The notes under the pieces: model-generated
What the model was told of the DNA's origin: nothing
Seen by the model: the letters and a program-made list of their open reading frames with translations, nothing else
Databases searched by the model: none
Translations under genes and position numbers: made by a program
From: Caenorhabditis elegans
Lineage: Eukaryota > Nematoda > Chromadorea > Rhabditida > Rhabditidae
Direction of reading: 5' to 3'
Length of the DNA: 64,000 nucleotides
NCBI RefSeq assembly: GCF_000002985.6
Contig: NC_003283.11
Coordinates: 2,852,001-2,916,000 of the forward strand
Shown: one piece after another, positions 32,102 to 41,275 of the stretch
Position numbering within the stretch: the first letter of the stretch is position 1
How the letters are laid out: the number at the start of each line of letters is the position of its first letter

Positions 32102-32537
32102 TTAAAGGTGGAGTAGCGCCAGTGGGGATTTTGTCTAAATGCACTTAAAATGATCCAAAACAACCAAATATCATAATAAAACACTCCAAAAAACTTTAGA
32201 TTTTTCATAATTTCCGGTCAAAGTTTTGCCAAATTGCCAAAATTTTGAAAAATTCGAGCTATTGAGGAAATTTAAAGAAATGTCGCATGTTTCGACCCCT
32301 GCAATGTTTTATTATAAACAACTTACAAAAAACAAAAAAAAAGAAAAATGTCGAAAAAAAATTTTTTTGGTCCACTTCCAATCTTTTGAGTGGCAAAAAC
32401 TGAGTAATTGCCACTTTTTAACAGTGAATAAAAAAATTTTCAAAAAATTTTTGAAAAGTTTTATCATTATATTTGGTCATTTTGGGACTGAAGGAGTGGT
32501 TTTTAACTATTTCCCCACTGGCGCTACTCCACTTTCA
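32102..32537. repeat. Second copy of the 437-base palindromic element
   Basis: Starts TTAAAGGTGGAGTAGCGCCA and ends with the inverted TGGCGCTACTCCACTTTC. The internal order is the reverse complement of the copy at 4295-4731, with words such as GTCTAAATGCAC and AAAATGATCC aligned. It lies upstream of the sre gene. Confidence 0.85.
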
Positions 32538-32710
32538 AAATATTGAAAAAACGAACAACACATAGTTTTGTTCAAAAATCCAGTCTTATGATGTTCGTCG
32601 CAATGACATGAGTCAAAACAGGTGAATTTACTAGCCTGAAATCTACTAACTATTATATCATTTCCGCATTTATTCCGAGCTAATTTCCTCCTAACTTGCT
32701 CCAGCTCCAA

Positions 32711-34425
32711 ATGTTTATAAAAGTCAAAAATTCTAGTATCCCGACCTTCTGGCTCCCGCTTATCTTCTACGACGAGCCATACTGGGGCCAAGTGCTGGTT
32801 ACCTTGGTTGAAATTTGCCTCTATATTTTCACTGGATACGTGAAAACTGTTGCTCTGAAAACCATCCTAGAAATTCGAATTTTTCATACTAATTTGATGA
32901 TCATAGGAGGCTCCGCATTTGGAATGTGGTACTTTTTGATTTTTGGGAAGTTGATAACTATAGCATATAGACTTATACCAATAATTGATGATATCGGGCG
33001 AAAAGGCGATTTTTGGACGGATGACCCGGAAAAAATGCTCAATGTGCAAGAATTGGATGGAATTTGGTTTCTGATAGTAGCAGGATTTTTGGAATGTTAT
33101 TTTGGGTATTCAGTGGTTTTTGGAATAATGGGTGTTGTAACAGAAAGAGTGATTGCCTCGCTGTTGATAGAGTGAGTTTTGGAATAGTTTTGAGAAAGGA
33201 GTAGTCTCAAAGTATTGAAAAATGTAGTTCAGGTGCTGAAGACTCTAGAAATAATTTTCAAAAAAGCGGGAAAAATATTATTTTCGTAAGAGCCAACGTG
33301 GTATAATATTGGTAGGAAATTCAGGTTTCCTGATTGTGAGAAAAAAAATTGACTAGATCCATCGTGGAGAGATCTATCGTGGTGAGACCCCATACCGACC
33401 AATCGAAAAATTTTTGGCTGGATATTCAATTTTTCTAGTTACTAGACCTTTCTAGAAAAATCTAGCCACTTCGAGTTTTGTAGAAAGTCCGCGAAACTTC
33501 AGGAAAATGTGGCTTAGCGCTTCAAAATTTAATAAATTAATTTTGTGTGCCCCGGTCGAACAGCTGGTTAATTATATTTCTCCAATTAACTACCTATACT
33601 TCCAGTAACTACGAGAAAAACACAAATATATTGATACCTGTGGCTATTATCACAATGTCCCAATTTTTTGCAATATCTCTAACCGTTCTTCTGATTTCCA
33701 ATATTTTTCCAAAACTTGTGCTAACACTTCCCTGGGTGGCTTGTTTTGTCGTATCCATATTTGTAAGTCATAACTACTTTGATAAAGTTTGAAAAAAACA
33801 TGTTCAGATGTATTTTTATATAAGGGAGATAAATACAAAATGGCTTCAAGAGATGGAGAATCCTCGGAGGACAAGAGTTTTTACAGTTTCTCAAAGATTC
33901 CAAGTTAAGGAGAATCTGAAAGCAGTTTACGTAAGTCAGTCGGCTAAAAACTAAAACATAATATGCGATTAGGAGCATGAAGTGTTCAAAAAAATATAAG
34001 ACATGTTCATAGATAATTCGGAATTTTTTTTTAATTAAAAAATAATTTCAGCTCAGTGAACGTATAGTAGCATCGGTTCTCGGTTCCCTTTTATTATTTG
34101 GAAGTGGTTTATTGGCACTATCTTTTAATTTGCTCTCGCCATTTACAGTCCATATAGGAGAAAATATGATGTTTTGGTAGGCCTGGGAAAATTACAAAAA
34201 AACACCCTTGAAATTTCCAGCTATCCATTGCTAATTATGCCATTAATAGTGTTTGGGATACCTGCTTGGAAAAAAAGATTCGTCAAGTATTTTCCGGAAA
34301 TTTCATTTTTCCGTCAAAAAATGGTTATACGAATGTCTAGTGTGGACGTTATTGATGACAATCAGAAGCAAATTATGAAAGAAACGGATACTTATTTTAG
34401 ACAATTGAAGGATGCGTGGATTTGA
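32711..34425 (+). CDS. sre-family seven-transmembrane chemoreceptor
   Basis: Exons 32711-33171, 33606-33762, 33808-33930, 34052-34176 and 34221-34425 give 356 residues in phase. The N terminus MFIKVKNSSIPTFWLPLIF then DEPYWGQ, the loop RIFHTNLMIIGG, and ERVIASLLIE followed across the intron by NYEKNT are typical of the sre receptors of the Sra superfamily. Later parts are IFVMYFYIREINTKW-like intracellular sequence, QRFQVKENLKA, and a basic tail. Start at 32711 gives the usual sre N terminus. Introns are canonical; intron 1 (434 bases) contains a decayed ATCGTGG-type repeat also seen near 63220. Expected chemosensory receptor, ligand unknown. Family call rests on remembered sequence style. 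Confidence 0.8.
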
Positions 34426-35190
34426 AAAAAATTCCAATTTTGCAAGAAACTTTATAAAAAGCATTTTAGTTGCTCTCGGGAGAAAATTGCTGAAAAAACA
34501 CTGAGATATGTAGTGATGCAAATAAATATTTCATAGAACCTATTTAACACTGGGAACACTTTGCAACAAACCGAACATTTTTTGCACATTTTTTGCACAT
34601 TTTTTGCACATTTTTTGCACATTTTTCGCACATTTTTCGCACATTTTTCGCGCATTTTTCGCACATTTTCGCACATTTTTCGCACATTTTTTGCACATTT
34701 TTTGCACATTTTTCGCACATTTTCGCACATTTTTCGCACATTTTTTGCTCATTTTTTGCACATTTTTTGCACATTTTTTGCACATTTTTCGCACATTTTT
34801 TGTGCTCTTGGTATGCTCTTTCTGAGTTTAAATACAAAATTTCAGTAGTTTTCAGTTCAGCGAAAAAAAACTTTTTCTGAGAGATTATGTTGAAAAGTTG
34901 TTTTCTATTAGCAACATACTATGAGATGAACATTGAGAAATCATTAAAATTGTTTTAAACGATTGAAAGGCGTAGGCTGAGTCTTAGGCTTTGGCTTAGG
35001 CGTAGGCTTAGGCTGAGGTTTAGTCATAGGTGGGGGAAAGGAAGAGATAAAGAAGAAATTCCAGAAAATTCACGAATTTATAAAAAAACAGAAGGTGATT
35101 TTTCAAAATAATTTATTGGCTGAAAATTGAAAGTCCATTTCAAATTATCCGCAAGAAGTATTAGTAGCATGTCGGTGGCATTCTTGAACT
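34426..35190. other. Intergenic space with an 11-base minisatellite
   Basis: 34575-34805 is the tandem array described separately. 34970-35030 is a short patch of TAGGCT-type words. A minus-strand AATAAA lies near 35110, downstream of the srw gene. No exon is seen. Confidence 0.6.
34575..34805. repeat. 11-base tandem minisatellite, GCACATTTTTT/C
   Basis: About 20 copies of GCACATTTTTT or GCACATTTTTC, a few shortened by one base. Because 11 is not a multiple of three, three units make an 11-residue repeat, and several frames on both strands stay open. The apparent Cys/Lys- or His/Phe-rich proteins are artefacts. Confidence 0.95.
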
Positions 35191-36781
35191 TTAATGATCT
35201 GTAATCATATTAGAAACATAATAACGTATTTTTTGGTAAATTCCCACTACCTGTGTTTTCGACTTTTCTCCACAGAAAATCTCACATGATGTTTCTCTAT
35301 ACTGGGACGACATGGCAAGGCAAATGAATATATGAGAGGATGAATTGAACACTGGAAGAATTTCGGCAAAAACTTGAATCATATACGAAATTGTTAGAAT
35401 TCCAGGGTTTCCGTGAAAAGCCCCCGCGGTAACATGGGCAAACCCATTGGGAACTTCCAGTATGAAAAATGAGATGGTCACAAAAAGTACCAATTTGGTA
35501 GTGTTATCTGACTTTCCACAATCTTCTTTTCCAATATTTTTCCTTCGTTTTGAGGCCTTACGCAGTTCAATTATCAACAAAACAGTGAGAATCGGATCTA
35601 TAAGGGATGGGAGGGCTTTGATGATTCCGTATATTGAGGTTATGATGCTATGGAGGTGTTCAAGGGAGGTGTCGACCAGAACCATGAAACGGAGCTGGGA
35701 AAGGTGGACTTCGTTACCATCGCAACTGAAAATAATTGTTTGACAGAATTGATTATTTTTTTGATTTTGCAACAAATTTCAAATGGATGATAGGCCACGA
35801 AGACTTAGAAAAACAACCATTTTTACAGATTTAAATTTTTATTTTAAAAATCACTATAACGGAAACTAAAATAATAACTATTCGAAAAAAAATTGGCGGG
35901 AATTCAAATATTATGATTTCCAAAAAATTTTTTCATAAATGTCAAACTTTGTTTTTTTTTAATTTTTTTATTAAATCTTGGCTGACTATGAAGTTCAAAA
36001 TGTAATTTTTAAAAAATGCCGGGAAGTCAGATTACTATACGTTTTGCAAAAACAGTTTTGGCGGGCTTGTTAAATTTCAAAAAGAAATTTTTAAAAAAAT
36101 TGTAGAAACAACAAATGCGGAAAATATAAAGTGCACTGAAAAAACACCTGAAATTGGTAATAAGACCAACATTGGTAGGTGCGTAGGCAGGTAGAAGATA
36201 GAATGAACCTACTCATAGTCAATATTCCTTCCGTCAATTTTATGTCTTCCAAAAACTACTAAAGTCCACGCAGTATTAACTACCAACACTCCAATAATCG
36301 TCCACAATGCCCACTTTGGATTTGAAACTTTGTGCATTTTTGTGCTCATTGGATACTTGACCGATAGAGTTCTATACAGAGCCATCAGTACGGCAAGCCA
36401 CGATGAGCTCCGTTGAGTGATATCCAGGACGATAACCGGGTAGAGTAGTAGAACAGCATCCCTATAGGTCATAGTTAAAAAACATTCCTGGTTCTTTTTC
36501 CGAACTTCACGAATCCAGAAAGGAGAAAATGCGAGAAATGTTAGAGTATGTGATATGATATCACACGAGCAAATTCCAATCATAAGTCGGTAGACTGAAT
36601 TGGTTCTTAAATGTTTTCTACTCAAAATTGAAAAGTGAACCAGGTTAATTCCAAATCCAAAGAATTGAAGTATCGCCAGAACAAAATTTAATTTTTTTTC
36701 AGCCTCATCAAACCAGCTTGGCAGATCTCCAAATTTGGTGAGGTTTGGGGATTGGGTGGTTGATTCAAATGTTTGGTTCAT
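35191..36781 (-). CDS. srw-family peptide-receptor-like chemoreceptor
   Basis: Exons 36781-36213 and 35725-35191 give 367 residues. The first exon has an acidic N terminus, segments one to four, HLRTNSVYRLMIGICSCDI in the second segment, and WLAVLMALYRTLSVKYPM, the srw equivalent of the DRY region. The second exon has CDGNEVHLSQ, a large third loop RKASKRRKNIGKEDCGKS, KLVLFVTISFFILEVPNG, and NSSSHIFICLAMSSQYR (the NPxxY region). Srw proteins resemble FMRFamide-type peptide receptors and may sense environmental peptides (family knowledge). The 487-base intron is AT-rich. The donor AT-GA/GTAGGT was chosen to restore phase. An internal CAG/GTAGTG near the C terminus could be a further donor, but no partner was found. 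Confidence 0.85.
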
Positions 36782-37144
36782 GGTTAATATTTTCTTTTTT
36801 TATAATAAGTAAGCTCCATTTTATACACAGCAAAAATATTTTAATGCATTATTCTACCTAGTAAACACCATTTTTGTAAGGGGTATGTTTTGTCTCGGTG
36901 AGTATTTTGGTAAAACTTTTATTAAGTGTTACACACATAAGTGACTAAAAAGTAAAGATTAAAAATCTCGAACAGTGGAAATAATAGAAATTGAGGTGTC
37001 TAACTCGGAAATCAAAAATTTTTTTACCAAAAAAATGCCAAAACCGGGAATTGCTGTTGATAAAAAATTATATTCTTCATAATGTGTCTTCAAAGCAAAT
37101 AATTTTTTTTTCTGAAATGCAAGACATTCGAAAAATGCAGAGCT
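36782..37144. other. Intergenic space, nothing recognised
   Basis: Upstream of the srw gene and downstream of the CX-module gene. AT-rich. No repeat or exon supported. Confidence 0.4.
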
Positions 37145-38067
37145 CTAAAATTTTTGAGACGTGTAGAAGTTTTCTGGGGCAACCGAACTTTTGCCACAGC
37201 TTTGTAGAAAATGATTGTAGTCCGACGGAGCAGGATTGGCTAGTTGTAAAGCTGCAAGCCCGGGAGGTTTTGGTATATTTTCGTCCCTTGCAGTGATATA
37301 TACAGATTGCGCCTTTTTGAGTCTCTCTGCCAACCACTGAATTCCTCTCATTCTGTGCTCTCTCGTGCTTTTAATATATCCTTTCCTATCAAGCCAATAC
37401 ATTACAGTTCCATACAGAAACCCGAGCACAACAAGAATTCTGCAAAAAGTTACGACTGTACCTGAAATATAGGGATGTTATGTTCACTCACACAACTAGT
37501 TTAGTTGGTTTACTGCAACATTCCATTCCACAACATTTGTCAGAACTGGCACAACCAAAAGTTAGAGAAGTTGGTCTAGTGCCATTAGAGAATGCCACCT
37601 GAAGTTGCTTACATTTGTGAAAAAAAAAACCAAATTCAAAGATTCTGGGAACTCACATTTTTCAATTCCAGATCGTCATCTGGAATCTGAAACTCGCACT
37701 TTTGCGGTCTTTCTTCATTGTGCACATAGTGTTCTCCCCAGAAGTAGTGGTAATCTCCGTCACTGAAAAAAAATGTAATATGCAACTTCAATATTGCCAA
37801 AATATTCCAACCTACATTATTGGAGCTTCTGGAGAGATGATGGTGTTCGTATGAGTTATTGGAGAATAGGAGAATAGGGTTGATGTAATGCTGGAGTGGA
37901 ATACACTTTCGTAGAAACTGGAAAGATCCTGAGTATTCTCGGATCTGGAAAATAAACTTCAAGTTTCAAATTTCACAAGTAAAGTTACCCATGACTCGAG
38001 TTTGATGATTTGTTACTGATTTGGACACCAGCGGAGCCAAGCCCGTGAAGTTGACTCAAACCAGAAA
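37145..38067 (-). CDS. Single-pass protein with CX-type cysteine module, 5' end unresolved
   Basis: Supported exons: 37944-37816, 37762-37657, 37598-37514 and 37461-37145. They read ...DLSSFYESVFHSS, DGDYHYFWGEHYVHNE, PQKCEFQIPDDDLEL, GTRPTSLTFGCASSDKC, CGMECC, then a membrane segment RILVVLGFLYGTVMYWL and a basic cytoplasmic tail of about 70 residues. The pattern C...FGC...CCGxECC resembles the nematode CX module. The protein is thus probably an extracellular Cys-rich domain on a type I anchor. Function unknown. Upstream, two first exons are possible: one from an ATAG acceptor at 38067 giving LSQLHGLGSAGVQISN with no visible start, or one starting MLCLIWRFLAIYY using a donor at CA/GTAACA. 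I could not decide, so the start given is provisional. Confidence 0.65.
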
Positions 38068-38750
38068 CTATAGTATATTGCCAAAAAGCGCCAGATAAGG
38101 CAAAGCATCAAAAGAATAAGATGAAGCGAATTTAATTTATGGGTTATCAGCTAGTTTACCTGGCAACCGGGAAGCGTTAATCTGCAATGCATGCTCCAAG
38201 CGAAAAAAAGAATTTTGAGAAATGGGTTAGACAGAGTACGTAGTTTGAAACCACAAAAGCACGTTTCGCAATGTGATCTCACACTTTTGAGTCTTTTGTG
38301 GTGAATCTCAATTGTTACCAGGAAGTTACCAAATTTTACCAAATCTGATGATCCATTGACTTTAAATGTACTTAAATCGAGTTGCAAACGCGAGATAATT
38401 AACTTCTATACCCAAAATCAGACTGTGATTTAAAAAAAAAGTTAGTTTCCATCGTCTGCAAGACGTGGTCAAATTTCAAATTTTTCCTAATCTTAGGTCA
38501 TTTTTTCAGCCGCCATAACTTCTTTATTAAGAAATTTTCAAAAAGTTTCATTTTGAAACTCGGTGTTTTCAGACAAATTCTACTCTAGTAAAGCAATAAA
38601 AAATGTTGACAACACCACCTTTAATCATTACTTATATATAAAAAAATATTGTGGGTCTGTCCATAGTTTGTAGTCTGTGACGTCACACTTTTCAGAGACA
38701 ATGTGTTTCAGGCATTTGAAGTTATTATGGGTTGGGGTTAGTATGGGGAT

Positions 38751-39230
38751 ATGGTCGGGGTACTGTAGTAGTACTGTAGAGGTACTGTAGGGTTACTGTA
38801 GGATTACTGTAGTTTGGGAAAAATTGACTTTTCGTCTTTTGAAGGGATATTGGTTTTAGGTTAGTGGTGGGATATGGTCGGGGTACTGTAGTAGTACTGT
38901 AGAGGTACTGTAGGGTTACTGTAGGATTACTGTAGTTTGGGAAAAATTGACTTTTCGTCTTTTGAAGGGATATTGGTTTTAGGTTAGTGGTGGGATATGG
39001 TCGGGGTACTGTAGTAGTACTGTAGAGGTACTGTAGGGTTACTGTAGGATTACTGTAGTTTGGGGAAAATTGACTTTTCGTCTTTTGAAGGGATATCGGT
39101 TTTAGGTTAGTGGTGGGATATGGTCGGGGTACTGTAGTAGTACTGTAGAGGTACTGTAGGGTTACTGTAGGATTACTGTAGTTTGGGAAAAATTGACTTT
39201 TCGTCTGTTGAAAGGATATTAGAAAAATCG
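38751..39230. repeat. 123-base tandem satellite, four near-identical copies
   Basis: The word ATGGTCGGGGTACTGTAG starts at 38751, 38874, 38997 and 39120, a constant 123-base spacing. Each copy contains four or five TACTGTAG words and then TTGACTTTTCGTCTTTTGAA. Copies differ by only a few bases. A fifth, diverged copy with the same order lies at 39465-39610. Confidence 0.93.
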
Positions 39231-39234
39231 TATT

Positions 39235-39460
39235 GTTCTACAACCTTCAGTAAATTTTGAGAAAATGCTGGAATGTTCTAGAACCTTCTGGAAAGTTTTG
39301 GAATATTCTGGAATATTCTAGAACCTTCAAGAAAATTCGAGAAAATTCTGGGATGTTCTAGAACTTTCTGGAAAAATCGGGAGAGTTCGAGACATTTCAC
39401 GAAATTTCTGGAAAATTCTAGACTGTTCCAGAACATTCTGGAAAATTTGAGAGAATTACT
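39235..39460. repeat. TTCTAGAAC/TTCTGGAA array (heat-shock-element-like)
   Basis: Successive GTTCTAGAACCTTC, TTCTGGAAAG, ATTCTAGAACCTTC and GTTCTAGAACTTTCTGGAA words give many inverted and direct nGAAn pentamers at five-base spacing, the binding pattern of heat-shock factor. It is flanked on both sides by the 123-base satellite. Factor binding is inference. Confidence 0.6.
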
Positions 39461-40226
39461 GTAGAAGTAATGTAGGATTACTGTAGGATTACTGTAGTTT
39501 GGAAAAATTGATTTTTCACCTTTTGAAGGGATATTGGTTTGAGGTTAGTGGAAGGTTATGGTCGGGGTACTGTAATATTGCTGTAGGGATTCTCAAATTC
39601 AAGAAAAAGTGAGTTTTTGTCTTTTGACCTTCCTTGAAACTTTTACAACTTTCTAGAAAATTCAGGAAAATTCTAGAGTAAAGCCTAGAAAAATCAGAAA
39701 ACGTTCAGAAGTTCTAAAAAAATCTAGAAAATTTAGTAAGCTACTAGAACTTTGTTGAAGGTCCGCAAAACCCCAGAATAAAAAATCCAACTTTACAAAA
39801 GTCTTAGTACTTGACAATTTTTTAAAATAATTTAGCGTACGCCAGTCGGAGCACGCGCTGTGCGCGTGCGAACGGCTGGTTTTGAAATAAAAAAATAATT
39901 TGTTGAGGAAATCACTATAAATAAAGGTGTTTAATTGCATCGGGAATTAAAAAAAAACCATACAATTATAAAATATGTATTTTGGGTCTATTTTCCATCT
40001 TCGATAAACAACCTCATTCTTCAAATGCCTTGCAAATGTATATTCTATGACACAATCAATATTGTAAAGTGACTACACAAAGTGTTTGCAATAACGACGG
40101 AAATGTGTAGTGAAGATGTAGCCAACGTAGTCAGTCGGGTGAAAAAACGACGAGTAAGAGAGACGCAGTGTGCCGTTTCCCAGTTTTTCATCCGAGTGTT
40201 CATTGTAAATTTATTCTCTTTACGAA

Positions 40227-40624
40227 ATGGAGAATCGAGAAAAGTGAGTTTTGTTTTGTTATCAAAATTGAAGTTATAATTTAATTGTTGATTTTCTCAG
40301 TTTTTTTACTGTTTTTTGTTTCAAATTTTTTTGATTTTGTTCTGTGTATTTTGGGAAAAAAATTTCAAAAATATATATTCATAAGAAATTTCCACTCGTT
40401 TTTAATTTCAGCAAACCACTGCGCTTTACTAACATAAACCAGGTGTTCAGTTCACATTTGGCGCATCATTTGCAAAAAGCGAAAATTGATATAAGCGAAG
40501 GAAGAAGGCCCCGAGTAAGCCAAATATTGCAGTTTTTGAGGTTTATATCTAATTTCAGACGTTTCTTCGATTGAACCATCACTTTGCCTATTTGTCACAT
40601 TCCGGAAATGCAACAAATAAATGA
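40227..40624 (+). CDS. Doubtful small gene, three exons, 61 residues
   Basis: Exons 40227-40243, 40412-40514 and 40559-40624, all with good GT/AG signals (AAAA/GTGAGT, TTTCAG, CGA/GTAAGC, ATTTCAG), encode a protein starting MENRENKPLRFTNINQ, basic and His-rich, ending SHSGNATNK. The same splice would alternatively extend a second frame starting at an upstream ATG (MCSEDVANVVSRVKKRR) for 53 residues. No family is recognised for either. The clean splice signals are the only support. It may be a non-coding spliced transcript. Confidence 0.3.
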
Positions 40625-40689
40625 ACACTTGTTTTTTCAGTACAACTATATTTAAACAACTCTATTTAAACAAAAAGAAATTTGAAAAA

Positions 40690-41020
40690 CTGGAGGTTGA
40701 AATTGTTTTTAACAATTCTGGAACATTTTAAAGTTTTTGGAAACTCTAGCATATCTCTAGCATTTTTCGGAAAGTTCTAGAAAGTGTCAAAAGCTTTGTA
40801 AAGCTATTAAAAAAAACTGGGAAACTTTTAAAGCCTCTGGGAATTCCTGGAAATTTCTAGAGACTTCTCAAAAATACTGAGAAATTTTACAAAACTTCTG
40901 TAGAATTCTGGAAACTTTGTAGAATGTCTGGCAATATCTGATAATTTTTGAAAAGTTCTAGAAACTTTTGGTAGCTTTGCAAAACAGTTAAAAACTTTCG
41001 GAAATTTTTGGGAACTCTGT
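40690..41020. repeat. Degenerate TTCTAGAA/GGAAA array
   Basis: Units such as TTCTGGAACATTTT, GTTCTAGAAAGTG, TTTCTAGAGACTTC and TTCTAGAAACTTT recur every 20-30 bases. Same class as 39235-39460 but more decayed. It lies about 250 bases upstream of the srh-like gene. Confidence 0.5.
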
Positions 41021-41275
41021 GACTTTTTGAATAGTGCTCTTTTTCATGACTCATTTTTTGGTTTATTACGTGACAAACTCCGTCAATAATAAAAAAAATC
41101 CCTCCTAGACACCTTAATTATACCTGTTCATCTTCTCATAGATCAGCAGAAAAAATTATTGCATTGGCGCAGTCGCAGGTGAAAATACATATTGAACAAA
41201 ATCAGAACTACTCACTCAAATTGATTCAGTTGCACATTTCATTCTTCTCCCCTCACCTACCAAATTTTCAAATAA

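Larger units (their letters stand above)
38068..41275. other. Satellite-rich intergenic region
   Basis: 38150-38390 shows a frame with no family match. 38751-39230 is a 123-base satellite, with a decayed further copy at 39465-39610. 39235-39460 and 40690-41020 are TTCnnGAA-rich arrays. 40227-40624 could be a tiny gene. The rest is unassigned AT-rich DNA; the last 100 bases before 41276 should contain the promoter of the srh-like gene. Confidence 0.6.

Noticed and set aside
34540-34848. Several long frames on both strands over the 11-base minisatellite
   Set aside because: The 11-base unit has no stop in the relevant frames, so the frames are a by-product of the repeat. There is no start context or splice partner.
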